Positions 1-9,830 of a DNA stretch of 64,000 nt are shown here, piece after piece. The notes below the pieces were generated by a model. It saw only the letters and a program-made list of their open reading frames with translations. It did not search any database and was not told the origin of the DNA. Numbering within the stretch: position 1 is the first letter of the stretch; each line of letters starts with the position of its first letter. Both the position numbers and the translations under genes were made by a program. The DNA comes from Alloyangia pacifica (GTDB lineage: Bacteria; Pseudomonadota; Alphaproteobacteria; Rhodobacterales; Rhodobacteraceae): NCBI RefSeq assembly GCF_003111685.1, contig NZ_CP022191.1, forward strand, positions 124,001-188,000, written 5' to 3'.

Positions 1-706
1 TCTCTTCCGGGCCTGGGCGCTCCTGCGCGCGGCGCGGCGCTTCAACATCCCCGACTACCGCCAAAGCGCCAAGCTCATCGTCTCGGACATCGTCGCCTCC
101 TGCATCGCGCGGCACCCCGGCGGTGACGACCATGATCCGCTGCTCATCCCCGGCGCAGAAGGCTTCAGGACCGATGCGGGGTTCATCTACAATCCCTGCT
201 ACGCGATGCCGCTCGCGATGACCGAGCTGGCCACCGAGTTCGATGCGCCGATCCTCGCGCAGGCCGCCCGCGGGTCCGTCGAATTGGCAAGGACGCTCGC
301 GCAGGACGGTGTCGTTCCAGACTGGGTAGAGGTGACCCCAAGCGGGGTCCGCGCCGCCGAGGGCTTTTCGTTCGAGGCCGGCTACGAAGCCATGCGTCTG
401 CCGCTCTACCTGATCTGGTCCGGGCTGAAAGACCACCCGGCGGTGCTGCGCTACGCCGAGGCACAGGAGCGGCTCGCCGCGGGCGTTGTCGCAACGGTCA
501 TCGACCGAGAGACCGGCCGCGCGCTTTCCACCAGCAACGACCCCGGCTACAGGGCGATCTCCGCGCTCGCCGCCTGCACGGTGCGCCAGAGCGTGGGCTC
601 GCAGATCCCGCCCTTCTCGAGCAGTTCGCCCTACTATCCGGGCACGCTGCAGCTCTTTACGATGATCGCCCAGATCGAAGCCTCGCCGATGTGTATCCCG
701 ATATGA
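1..706 (+). CDS. Glycosyl hydrolase family 8 (cellulase-like), 5'-truncated
   Basis: The reading frame is open from base 2 to the TGA at 704-706, so the start lies left of the window. About 234 residues of a GH8 domain are visible, including the GFRTDAGFIYNPCYAMP stretch, the helix GYEAMRLPLYLIWSG and a C-terminal segment ending in a typical SSSPYYPGTLQLF motif. GH8 enzymes next to TPR proteins are usually BcsZ-type periplasmic endo-beta-1,4-glucanases of cellulose synthesis operons; bcsA/bcsB would then lie to the left (inference). Odd point: the YDAIR motif that carries the catalytic-base aspartate in BcsZ reads YEAMR here (codon 386-388). The stop overlaps the next start as ATGA, indicating translational coupling. 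Confidence 0.85.
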   Translation, partial: LFRAWALLRAARRFNIPDYRQSAKLIVSDIVASCIARHPGGDDHDPLLIPGAEGFRTDAGFIYNPCYAMPLAMTELATEFDAPILAQAARGSVELARTLAQDGVVPDWVEVTPSGVRAAEGFSFEAGYEAMRLPLYLIWSGLKDHPAVLRYAEAQERLAAGVVATVIDRETGRALSTSNDPGYRAISALAACTVRQSVGSQIPPFSSSSPYYPGTLQLFTMIAQIEASPMCIPI

Positions 707-2133
707 CCCTGCTTAGACACATGGGACTCCCGCTCGCGGTTGCGTGTTGCCTTGTCGGCGGAGCCGCCCTGGCGCAAACGCCGACCGACGCGGACCTCCA
801 GGCGCTGCGTTTCTACATGTCCGAGAGCAACCAGCAGGCGGTCAATTCAGAGATCCGGCGGCTGCAGTTGCAATACCCCGATTGGGTCGTGCCGGACGAT
901 CTTGGCCAGATCGAACGCAGCGTGCCCGGCGAGATGATCGACCGCATCTATCGCCAGGTCGACGCCGGGCAGTTCGAAGGCGCCCGCGGCACGATCGCCG
1001 AGATCAGCCGCGAATATCCCAATTGGTCGCCCTCCGCGGACCTGCTAGAGACCCTCGCGCTCTCCGAGGCACAGGCCAGCTTTGAAGAAGCCGTGTCGGG
1101 GAACAATGCCGACGTCGCGATCCGCGTTGCGCGCGCCAATCCCGCCCTCTTGCGCTGCGAGCGGGTCAACAACGCCTGGCTGCTGGCCGAGCAATACCAG
1201 TCGATTGGCGACGTGACCGCCGCGCTCGGGGTGTACACCGGGATCGCGCGCAGCTGCACCGATCCCGACGCCCTGGTGGCCACACTCGAGAAATCGGCGG
1301 ATGTCGCCACACTCGACCAGCTTGCACGACTAGCCGATCTTGCGCGCAGCCAGTCTCCGGCCACGGCGGACCGGCTGACCTCGGTCGAAGACCGGCTTCG
1401 TGCCGGAATGCTGGCGCAGGGACAGATCGCGCCCGCGACGTCTCCCCTTGATCCCCTGAGCACCGTGGAAATCGGCCCTGCGACAGGCTCCTCACCTGCA
1501 GTCAGCCTGCGCCCTGTCGGCCGGCCTCAGCGCGCGGCCAGCCTGCAAAGACCGGCAAGCAGCGCCCCGGCCACCACGGCTCCCGCGTCGCTCTCGGGCG
1601 CTCGAAGCGCCGCGCAACGCGGCGACTGGGCAAGCTGCCTCGCCGAGTCCGCCAGCGCGCGTGACGCGGAGACCGTCGCGCAGCGCGGATGGTGCGCCCT
1701 CAATGCGGACCGTCCCATGCAGGCGCTCGCGGATTTCAAGGCTGCCGCCAGCAGCGCGCGGAGCCCCCAGACCCGCCGCGATGCCAGCTATGGTCAGGCG
1801 CTCGTCATGCTGCGGCTCAACATGGTGGATGAGGCCGCGGCCGTCGCCGCCGGCACGCATTTCACCGCCGAGCAACGGCTCGAGATCGAAAGCCAGATCC
1901 TCGATAAGCGCGGGGTCGCCGCCTACAACCGCCGGGACTTCAGGCGTGCCATCGCCTATTTTGACGAGCTCGAACGCGTCACGGGCGTGGTGCGCCGCGA
2001 TCTCGCGCTTCTGCGGGGCTATGCCTACCTGAACTCCGGGCAGAAAGCGCAGGCCCGGATCGAATTCCAGAGGCTCCACGACCAAATGGCCACGCCCGCC
2101 TCGCGCCGTGCGCTCTCCGACGCGTTGCGCTGA
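703..2133 (+). CDS. Periplasmic TPR protein of the cellulose operon
   Basis: A 476-residue protein starting at ATG 703, which overlaps the GH8 stop as ATGA; a GTG at 691 is also in frame but less likely. It has a signal peptide (hydrophobic LPLAVACCLVGGAALAQ). The N-terminal part holds two related repeats ending YPDWVVPDDL and YPNWSPSADLL. A Pro/Ala/Ser-rich linker (around residues 255-300) precedes C-terminal TPR-like helices containing AAYNRRDFRRAIAYFDEL and RGYAYLNSGQKAQARIEF. It resembles the TPR half of BcsC but has no outer-membrane barrel, so it probably scaffolds glucan export in the periplasm. Function is inferred from context only. Confidence 0.72.
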   Translation: MTLLRHMGLPLAVACCLVGGAALAQTPTDADLQALRFYMSESNQQAVNSEIRRLQLQYPDWVVPDDLGQIERSVPGEMIDRIYRQVDAGQFEGARGTIAEISREYPNWSPSADLLETLALSEAQASFEEAVSGNNADVAIRVARANPALLRCERVNNAWLLAEQYQSIGDVTAALGVYTGIARSCTDPDALVATLEKSADVATLDQLARLADLARSQSPATADRLTSVEDRLRAGMLAQGQIAPATSPLDPLSTVEIGPATGSSPAVSLRPVGRPQRAASLQRPASSAPATTAPASLSGARSAAQRGDWASCLAESASARDAETVAQRGWCALNADRPMQALADFKAAASSARSPQTRRDASYGQALVMLRLNMVDEAAAVAAGTHFTAEQRLEIESQILDKRGVAAYNRRDFRRAIAYFDELERVTGVVRRDLALLRGYAYLNSGQKAQARIEFQRLHDQMATPASRRALSDALR

Positions 2134-2346
2134 TCCACAGGCCGAGACGTACCCTCAGCTTGGCGGACCTATCCGATCGGATAGGCCGGGACACGCCGTT
2201 CGGACTACCCCCGCCCCCCAACGCGCCAAGACCTAACCTGCCGTGGGACTGCCGTTCCTCCGCAACCGCGGCTATCTAGTTAACCCAAGATTAAAGACTG
2301 CAAATTTGCAGCGTGAGTTGAGAATTGGTTGAGAGGGACGCGTGAC

Positions 2347-2472
2347 ATGAGCAAATTCGAAATCGAGCACGAGTCCCAGAAGAAAACCCGCCGCTGGCTC
2401 CGCGCCCAGGCATTCGAGCTGATCATCGGCGCCGTGATCCTGCTGTGTGTCGTCAACTACGTCGCCGCCTAG
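2347..2472 (+). CDS. 41-aa single-pass membrane microprotein, copy 1
   Basis: ATG at 2347 follows a purine-rich GAGAGGGA ribosome site; the stop is TAG at 2470-2472. The peptide has a charged N-terminus (MSKFEIEHESQKKTRRW), the core LRAQAFEL, then one hydrophobic segment (IIGAVILLCVVNYVAA). It is a clear paralogue of the 43-residue product at 4857-4988: 25 of the first 39 positions are identical, and most codon differences at identical residues are third-base changes. That is strong evidence that both are translated and under purifying selection. I do not recognise the family. It lies between the cellulose genes and a convergent lipoprotein/barrel operon. Confidence 0.75.
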   Translation: MSKFEIEHESQKKTRRWLRAQAFELIIGAVILLCVVNYVAA

Positions 2473-2542
2473 GTCTCGATCCCTCGCAGGAGCGGCGCCC
2501 TGTCCTGTTGCCCGCTCCAAGACATGGCCGGGTCCCGCCCCG

Positions 2543-3601
2543 TCAGGGAAGGCTGTAGGACACACCGAAGCTGATCACCTCATCCTCGAAGAAGTTCACT
2601 GTCGACCAGGTCCGGCCATAGGCCGCCGTCAGGACGAGCCTGCCATCGATGGCGAGCAACCCCGTCACGCCGAGGCTGTCATCGCGTCGATCCTCGCCCA
2701 GGAATAGCGTCTTCGGCGAGCGCGAGAGCGACAGGCCAAGCCCGACCACCTGACCCGCCGCCGGCCAGCGTATCTCGCCTGCCGCGGTCAGCAGCGCGCC
2801 GGTCTCGTCCCCGGTCGGCGCGCCATACTCGAACGAGAGCCGCGTCGCCGACCCGGCCCAGACCGACTCGAGCCCAACCTCCGCGAGGCTGCGCAGCCGA
2901 TCTTCGTCGCTTCGCCGGGACAGCGACAGCCCGACCTCATGGCGGCTCGCGCTGCGCTCGAAAAGTGTGCTGACGCTGACGGTTGCCTCATCCCGCGTGA
3001 TGTCCTGCAGATCGCGGTGATCCTCGTAATGACTCAGGCACAGATCGACGAACTGCCAGTCGGTTAGATGGTTGCGCGAGCAAAGAGCGAGTCTCGCGCG
3101 GGTCCTGTCCAGGTCGGGGCCCGGCGCGTAGAGACCGCCGAGTTGCGCCTGTAGCTGCAGGTACCGCCCGCTGTCCCAGCCATAGCGCAGGAGCCCGTCG
3201 TAGGTGGCGCCGACCGCCAGCCCGCCCCGCGCCACCAGATCGTCGCGCAAATCAAAGGTCAGCCCGCGGAATTCCAGACTCTCCTGAGGTGAGCCGCCAT
3301 TCATGTTCGGCACGTAGCTGAGCTGCGGATAAAGCGCCTGGTCGGCGGCGAGCCGTTGCCAGCCGGCCTCATCCATGTAGAAGCCCTGCCGTCGCAGCAG
3401 CTGTTTGAGGTCGAGCGCGGTCCCGAGGTCGGGTCCGCCCGCGGCGAGCCCGCGCGCCAAAGCATAGGTCCGCAACCTCTCGGAGGTCACCAACTGCGTC
3501 AGATCGCGGAGCGAGGGGTTCGTCGCTTGTGCCCCAGCCGTCTGCGGTGCAAGAGCGAGAACGCCCAGAAGTAGCGCCGCGAACCGGCGCTTAATCCTCA
3601 T
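2543..3601 (-). CDS. Outer-membrane beta-barrel protein (Slam-like partner of the adjacent lipoprotein)
   Basis: 352 residues with a signal peptide (RRFAALLLGVLALAPQTAGA). A short alpha-helical N-terminal region of about 90 residues (LDLKQLLRRQGFYMDEAGWQRL) is followed by alternating amphipathic strands with regular turns (SLEFRGLTFDL, LVLTAAYGRTW, VISFGVSYSLP). The start overlaps the end of the TbpB-like lipoprotein gene by 11 bases, so the two form an operon. The pairing resembles surface-lipoprotein/Slam modules, where an outer-membrane barrel helps deliver the lipoprotein to the cell surface. It is shorter than typical Slam proteins and its N-terminal domain is not clearly TPR, so the Slam link is tentative. 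Confidence 0.6.
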   Translation of the reverse strand: MRIKRRFAALLLGVLALAPQTAGAQATNPSLRDLTQLVTSERLRTYALARGLAAGGPDLGTALDLKQLLRRQGFYMDEAGWQRLAADQALYPQLSYVPNMNGGSPQESLEFRGLTFDLRDDLVARGGLAVGATYDGLLRYGWDSGRYLQLQAQLGGLYAPGPDLDRTRARLALCSRNHLTDWQFVDLCLSHYEDHRDLQDITRDEATVSVSTLFERSASRHEVGLSLSRRSDEDRLRSLAEVGLESVWAGSATRLSFEYGAPTGDETGALLTAAGEIRWPAAGQVVGLGLSLSRSPKTLFLGEDRRDDSLGVTGLLAIDGRLVLTAAYGRTWSTVNFFEDEVISFGVSYSLP

Positions 3602-4463
3602 AGTTGAGCTGGCTGCCCCAGAAGACGCCGTCCGCCTGGAAGCGATCGCTGTCGCCCCCCACGGTGAATAGGCCCGAGGTCGTCATATTCTCGACGAGCC
3701 GGGAAAGCCCTTCTTCATCACCGTTGAGATTGCCCCGGAGCTGCCCCGTCGACGAGAGGATCTCGCCGGTGTCGGCCGAGCGCGTGGTCATCGCGACCGT
3801 CCCGCCAAAGGCACCAGTCAGCACGTTCAGCGAGAGGTCCGAAGCCTGGATGGCGGTCTCGATCTCCGACCCGGCGCCGGGATCATAAGGGGTGCGCAGG
3901 TCGATCGTCACCGTCTCGCTGTCAAAGTCGACCACCATATTCTCGAGATCACCGATACCGCGCTGCAGGCTGCCGCCGTCGACGCTGGCGTAGACCTCCG
4001 CACCGCCGCGGAAATAATATTGCCCTGACGCGATCAGGTTGCCATCGCCGTCGACGTTGTTGAAGGGCGCCTGATCCGCGGTCAGACGCAGGATGCGTTT
4101 GACCCGCTCCTCTGCGCCCGTGCCCGAAACCTCCGCGATCACCTCGATCGTCATGGTGTCCAGGTAACGGGCCTCTGTCTGGGCGATCAGATTGCGATAG
4201 CCGCTCGGGTCAGCCGGGTCCGCGTCGTCGAACTTGGCAAGGATCGCGGCGTCCCCGGGCCTGTCTCCGGCTTGCAGGCGCACGCGGCTGTAGCCGTTGT
4301 GGTCGGTCGAATAGGCCTCGAAAGCCGGGGTGTCGATCTCTGTCCCGGTTTCCGGCGCGTTGCCCGCGGGAGCGCTTCCGCTCCCGCCGCCCGAGCCGCC
4401 CCCGCCACAGCTGGCGAGCGTCAGAACGAGGCTGCCTGCCACGCAAAGCTTACGGAGTGGCAC
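3591..4463 (-). CDS. TbpB-like surface lipoprotein
   Basis: Starting at GTG 4463 the product has a compact lipoprotein signal (KLCVAGSLVLTLASC) with lipobox LASC, then a Gly/Ser-rich tether (GGGGSGGGSGS). An in-frame GTG at 4487 and an ATG at 4571 are alternatives. The remaining ~250 residues are beta-rich and contain a segment typical of transferrin-binding-protein-like barrels (LSLNVLTGAFGGTVAMTTRS, then a strand ending GVFWGSQLNYED). It is probably anchored in the outer membrane by the acylated cysteine, with a ligand-binding role. It is the first gene of an overlapping pair with the barrel protein downstream. Ligand unknown; the iron link of true TbpB should not be assumed. Confidence 0.65.
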   Translation of the reverse strand: MPLRKLCVAGSLVLTLASCGGGGSGGGSGSAPAGNAPETGTEIDTPAFEAYSTDHNGYSRVRLQAGDRPGDAAILAKFDDADPADPSGYRNLIAQTEARYLDTMTIEVIAEVSGTGAEERVKRILRLTADQAPFNNVDGDGNLIASGQYYFRGGAEVYASVDGGSLQRGIGDLENMVVDFDSETVTIDLRTPYDPGAGSEIETAIQASDLSLNVLTGAFGGTVAMTTRSADTGEILSSTGQLRGNLNGDEEGLSRLVENMTTSGLFTVGGDSDRFQADGVFWGSQLNYED

Positions 4464-4856
4464 AGGAGTTACGGCGACCCCACACACGGAAAATAAAGAC
4501 ACGTCCTGGTTCCTGATCCTTGACCCCACAGGGACAGATGACTCCGCCCTGCGAGGCAGGTCGGCATGCATGAAGCCCGCCGCTCACACATACATGATCC
4601 CTCCAGGTTCTGCCATCCGTCGAGGCCGGGCGAACTGCCACCCCCTCCTTTGGGATAGCATCGAACTCCCTCCGGGCGTGTTCCGAGCCCAACTCGCTAT
4701 CCCGGGCGTCCCTTTTCGTCTGTGGCTAGCCCGCCGCGGGACTGCCCGCCGCGATCTCGGCAGGGTACTCAGGTTCCAGAGCCGGACGACAACAGCGTGA
4801 GGCTCGATTGTAACCAGTATCGCAAGCCCAACGATGCAGGGCGGAGGGGAAACACC
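4464..4856. other. Intergenic stretch between the lipoprotein and microprotein copy 2
   Basis: About 390 bases between two divergent starts. Frames on either strand are short or opposite each other and look like high-GC chance frames. It should hold promoters for both genes, but I see no convincing -35/-10 pair or operator. Confidence 0.5.
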
Positions 4857-4988
4857 ATGAGCAAGATCGAAATCGAGCGCGCCGCACAGCAGAAGAGCCG
4901 TCGTTGGTTCCGTGCACAGGCTTTCGAACTCTTTGCTGGCGCTGCAGTCCTTCTGACCGTGATCAACTACTTGGGCAGCGCTGCTTGA
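4857..4988 (+). CDS. 43-aa single-pass membrane microprotein, copy 2
   Basis: ATG 4857 follows a good ribosome site (GGAGGGG, 4842-4848). The product begins MSKIEIERAAQQKSRRW, then FRAQAFEL, then a hydrophobic stretch (FAGAAVLLTVINYLGSAA), ending at TGA 4986-4988. It is paralogous to the product of 2347-2472 on the same strand; the shared core is MSK-x-EIE, Q-x-K-x-RRW-x-RAQAFEL, GA, LL, and V-x-NY. The two copies bracket the minus-strand lipoprotein/barrel operon. The likely topology is a cytosolic positively charged N-terminus and one inner-membrane helix. Function unknown; it could be a small regulator or stabiliser of an envelope complex. Confidence 0.75.
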   Translation: MSKIEIERAAQQKSRRWFRAQAFELFAGAAVLLTVINYLGSAA

Positions 4989-5369
4989 CCCGAGCAGACC
5001 GGGTATCCGGCGCACACCGCGCAGGCCCGAACCGAGACCCGGAGTGCCTCGGTCGGCGGACACCCAAAAGAGCCGCATCGCCTGGTTTTTGCCCTGAGAC
5101 TGCGGGTCATGCCATTCACGTTTAGGCAAGGCACAACTCTATTCTGTCGGCAGAACGGCCAATCTATTCAAAAAAGGACACCGCCGCGGCATGCAGAGAT
5201 AGCATCAAAGCGGGGTTCCTCGCCTGTATCTGCAGCCGCAGAGGCTGGCGGCCATGACCATCACCTGAAGTATGAGATCCCTCGCCGCGCTCAGGGCTTC
5301 AACATGTCCCCCTGTGACGCGTGAAATTACGTAAGACCGCATGTCTTTCCGGGCACATCGAGGCCCCTG
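4989..5369. other. Gene-poor stretch before the IS110 remnant
   Basis: About 380 bases with no convincing reading frame. It contains a weak stem (ACCGAG 5031-5036 with CTCGGT 5048-5053) that could terminate the microprotein transcript. Otherwise it looks like decayed DNA bordering the transposase fragment. Confidence 0.4.
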
Positions 5370-5645
5370 GTGCCGGACTGGACTCTCGCCCCGGCAGTGA
5401 AAGCGCTTGAGGCGCTGCGGGGCGTCGCTCTGATCAGCGCCGTCACCTTCATGGCCAAGCTCGGCGATGTGCGGCGGTTCGAGACACCTGTGAAGCTGAT
5501 GGCCTGTCTCGGGCTCGTGCCGAGCGACTACTCGACCTGCAAGACGACCAGGCGCCGCTTGCCCGCACAGGCCCCCGCGCGCGCGTTGTCGGGGGAACAA
5601 CCGCAATTTGATCTGGATCCTGTGGCGCCGCGCGGAAGCGAGTAG
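5370..5645 (+). pseudogene. IS110-family transposase remnant (C-terminal piece)
   Basis: From GTG 5370 the frame encodes a segment typical of the C-terminal Transposase_20 domain of IS110 elements: ALEALRGVALISAVTF, then RFETPVKLMACLGLVPSDYS. The expected following GGITKTGN-type motif is missing. After about base 5560 the frame reads unrelated sequence, so the gene is truncated at both ends and inactive. No catalytic DEDD domain is present. It lies 40 bases upstream of the N-ATPase operon and is a trace of past insertion or transfer. Confidence 0.8.
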
Positions 5646-5684
5646 TCTCGTGCCGTCAGGGGCTCGCAGAGGGAGAGCGGGTGA

Positions 5685-7569
<1,885 letters not shown>

Positions 7570-7570
<1 letters not shown>

Positions 7571-7857
7571 TGGCGGCGGACAGGGACGAAGAGACCGATC
7601 ACACTGCCGATGCCGCGCGCCGCTCTGCTCACCGTGAGAAGCTGGCCCGCGAGACCCCCGAACCCTCCTTCGGCAGCCGCATGGGGCAGATCGGCATCCT
7701 TGGTTGGGCCATCGTCACGCCGATCCTGCTGGGGATTGTGCTGGGCCGACTGGCCGACCGGCACTTCGGCACCGGGATCTTCTTTTCCGCCCCGGCAATC
7801 TTCATCGGCGCGGCCATCGGCCTGCACGCCGCCTGGAAATGGATGCACCGCCAATGA
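7570..7857 (+). CDS. atpQ: N-ATPase accessory membrane protein AtpQ (AtpI-like)
   Basis: 95 residues. ATG 7570 overlaps the atpC stop (TGATG); GTG 7567 directly upstream is also in frame. A hydrophilic, charged N-terminus of about 40 residues precedes two membrane helices (IGILGWAIVTPILLGIVLG and SAPAIFIGAAIGLHAAWKW). Topology and position match AtpQ of N-ATPase operons, a member of the AtpI/AtpZ assembly-factor group probably needed for building the c-ring. Assignment rests on position plus topology, since the sequence is poorly conserved. Confidence 0.88.
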
Positions 7858-8141
7858 CCAGCCTGATCGAGGTACATCCGCTCCCGTTCGGCCTTGCCGC
7901 GTTGCTGGCGGGCTTGGCGTTGGGGCTCTTCCACTTTTCCAGCCTGCGGCGGGTGTCGGCGCTCTATCTCTCGGGCGGGCCGGTCTGGCGCGCGCTGACG
8001 CTGCAGCTGGCGCGCTTCGCGTTTCTGATCGGGCTCTTCGTGCTGCTGGCCCGGGCCGGGGCGACGCCGCTGCTCGCGGGTGCGTTGGGGCTTCTGATCG
8101 GCCGCGCGGTGGTGCTGCGGTGCAGCCGGGAGTCCGGGTGA
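7854..8141 (+). CDS. atpR: N-ATPase accessory membrane protein AtpR
   Basis: 95 residues with three predicted membrane segments: PFGLAALLAGLALGLFHF, LARFAFLIGLFVLLARAG and LLAGALGLLIGRAVVL. AtpR is found only in N-ATPase operons, between atpQ and atpB, and is presumed to help rotor assembly or ion-channel function. It overlaps atpQ upstream (ATGA) and atpB downstream (TGATG). An arginine lies in the third helix and could pair with c-ring carboxylates (inference). Confidence 0.88.
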   Translation: MTSLIEVHPLPFGLAALLAGLALGLFHFSSLRRVSALYLSGGPVWRALTLQLARFAFLIGLFVLLARAGATPLLAGALGLLIGRAVVLRCSRESG

Positions 8142-8839
8142 TGGAGAACCCGCTGCAACTCGACACGCTGTTCCAGATCGGCCCTGTCGGGATCAGCAAA
8201 CCTGTGGTGGTGACCTGGGCGATCATGGCGGGGCTCACGCTTTTCGCCATCCTCGCAACCCGCAGGCTGAGCCTGCTTCCGGGCAAGACCCAGACGGTGC
8301 TCGAGCTTTTCGTCGGGGTGATCGATGACCAGCTGCGCGATACGATGCAGCGCGATCCCGTCGCCTTCCGCCCGCTGATCGGGACGATCTTCCTCTTCGT
8401 GCTGGTCGCGAACTGGAGCGCGCTGATCCCGGGGGTCGAGCCGCCCACCGCGCATCTCGAGACCGATGCCGCGCTGGCCGCCATCGTGCTGGTCGCCACT
8501 GTCTATTTCGGCATCCGCATCCGCGGCGCGAAGGGCTACCTCGCCACCTTCGCCGAGCCCTCATGGGTGATGATCCCGCTCAATGTGGTCGAGCAGATCA
8601 CCCGCAGCTTCTCGCTCGTCGTCCGGCTCTTCGGCAACGTGATGAGCGGGGTCTTCGTCGTGGGCATCGTGCTCTCGCTCGCCGGGCTCTTCGTGCCGAT
8701 CCCGCTCATGGCGCTCGATTTGCTCACCGGCGCCGTGCAGGCCTACATCTTCGCGGTGCTCGCCACCGTCTTCATCGGGGCCGCTGTTGGCGAGGACCGC
8801 CCCGCAGCACCTTCAGAAAAAGAGGAAATTCCGCAATGA
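8141..8839 (+). CDS. atpB: N-ATPase Fo a subunit AtpB
   Basis: 232 residues; ATG 8141 overlaps the atpR stop. The stator channel subunit: the essential arginine lies in the conserved helix VVRLFGNVMSG (R162). The earlier helix FVLVANWSALIPG and the late helix VQAYIFAVLATVFIGAA are also family features. It is shorter than typical housekeeping a subunits, as expected for the N-type. The stop overlaps atpE as ATGA. Confidence 0.95.
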   Translation: MENPLQLDTLFQIGPVGISKPVVVTWAIMAGLTLFAILATRRLSLLPGKTQTVLELFVGVIDDQLRDTMQRDPVAFRPLIGTIFLFVLVANWSALIPGVEPPTAHLETDAALAAIVLVATVYFGIRIRGAKGYLATFAEPSWVMIPLNVVEQITRSFSLVVRLFGNVMSGVFVVGIVLSLAGLFVPIPLMALDLLTGAVQAYIFAVLATVFIGAAVGEDRPAAPSEKEEIPQ

Positions 8840-9084
8840 CAGGGAACCTGATCGAAATCGTCTCGATTCTCGCGGCAGCGCTGGCCGTCAGCTTCGGAGC
8901 GATCGGCCCGGCGCTGGCCGAGGGCCGGGCGGTGGCCGCGGCGATGGACGCGATCGCGCGCCAGCCCGAGGCGGCCGGCACGCTCAGCCGGACGCTCTTC
9001 GTCGGTCTCGCGATGATCGAGACCATGGCGATCTACACGCTGGTGATCGCGCTGCTGGTCCTCTTCGCCAATCCCTTCGTCTGA
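8836..9084 (+). CDS. atpE: N-ATPase Fo c subunit AtpE (proteolipid)
   Basis: 82 residues forming a two-helix hairpin with the loop motif ARQPEA (41-46). The ion-carrying glutamate is E62 in MIETMAIYTLVIALLV. A second carboxylate, E29, sits in GPALAEGRAV at the place of the glutamine that helps bind sodium in Na+-type c subunits (spacing 33 residues in both). A threonine follows E62 and the tyrosine is retained (Y67). Such a two-glutamate site is typical of N-type c-rings; whether it carries H+ or Na+ cannot be settled from sequence. Confidence 0.95.
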   Translation: MTGNLIEIVSILAAALAVSFGAIGPALAEGRAVAAAMDAIARQPEAAGTLSRTLFVGLAMIETMAIYTLVIALLVLFANPFV

Positions 9085-9095
9085 CAGGATCGCCC

Positions 9096-9830
9096 GTGAA
9101 CTTCGACTGGTGGACCTTCATGTTGCAGACCGTGAACGCGCTGGTGCTCGTGTGGCTGCTGGCCCGCTTCCTGTTCCGTCCGGTGAGCCGGATCATCACC
9201 GAGCGGCAGGCGACGGCCCATGCCGCGCTCGACGAGGCGGAGGCGGCGCGCAAAGAGGCCGAGGCGGCGCTGGCTCAAGCGCAGACGGAGCGCGACGCAG
9301 TCGCCGCAGCGCGCGCGGATATGATTGCCGCCGCCCAGGAGGAGGCGGCGAAGCAGGAGAGCGCGATGCTGGCAGAGGCCCGGAAGAGCGCTGAAAAGGC
9401 GCGCGCCGAGACCGAGGCCGAGCTGTCGCGCCTGCGTGAGACCGAGGCGCAGCACTGGCAGGCCGAGGCCGCCGCGCTGGCCGTCGACATGACCGAGCGG
9501 TTGCTCGGGCGGCTGCCGGGCGGAGCGCGGACGGGGGATTTTGTCGAGGGACTGGCGGTGGCGGTGGCGAAGCTGCCACAGATGACGCGCGACAGGATCG
9601 GCCGCGACGGCCCCGCTGTGCTGCATGCCGCCGGGCCGCTCGGCGGTGACGAGCAGGCGTTGGTGTCGGAGCGTCTCGCCGCGGTTCTCGGTCGCCCGGT
9701 CGCGCTGCGCTTCGAGACCGACGCGACCCTGATTGCCGGGCTGGAACTCGACACGCCGCACGCCATCGTCCGCAACTCGATCCGTGCCGACCTTGAACGG
9801 ATCGCGCAGGAGGTCGCGCGAGATGGCTGA
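9096..9830 (+). CDS. atpF: N-ATPase b subunit with C-terminal delta-like domain, AtpF
   Basis: 244 residues; GTG 9096 start after an 11-base gap. An N-terminal membrane helix ([20 protein letters not shown]) leads into a long Ala/Glu-rich coiled coil (about residues 40-140). The C-terminal ~60 residues ([17 protein letters not shown], then [11 protein letters not shown] and [11 protein letters not shown]) look like the end of a delta/OSCP subunit. The operon has no separate delta gene, so this fusion probably supplies the peripheral-stalk contact to F1. It overlaps atpA by 8 bases. Confidence 0.92.
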   Translation: MNFDWWTFMLQTVNALVLVWLLARFLFRPVSRIITERQATAHAALDEAEAARKEAEAALAQAQTERDAVAAARADMIAAAQEEAAKQESAMLAEARKSAEKARAETEAELSRLRETEAQHWQAEAAALAVDMTERLLGRLPGGARTGDFVEGLAVAVAKLPQMTRDRIGRDGPAVLHAAGPLGGDEQALVSERLAAVLGRPVALRFETDATLIAGLELDTPHAIVRNSIRADLERIAQEVARDG

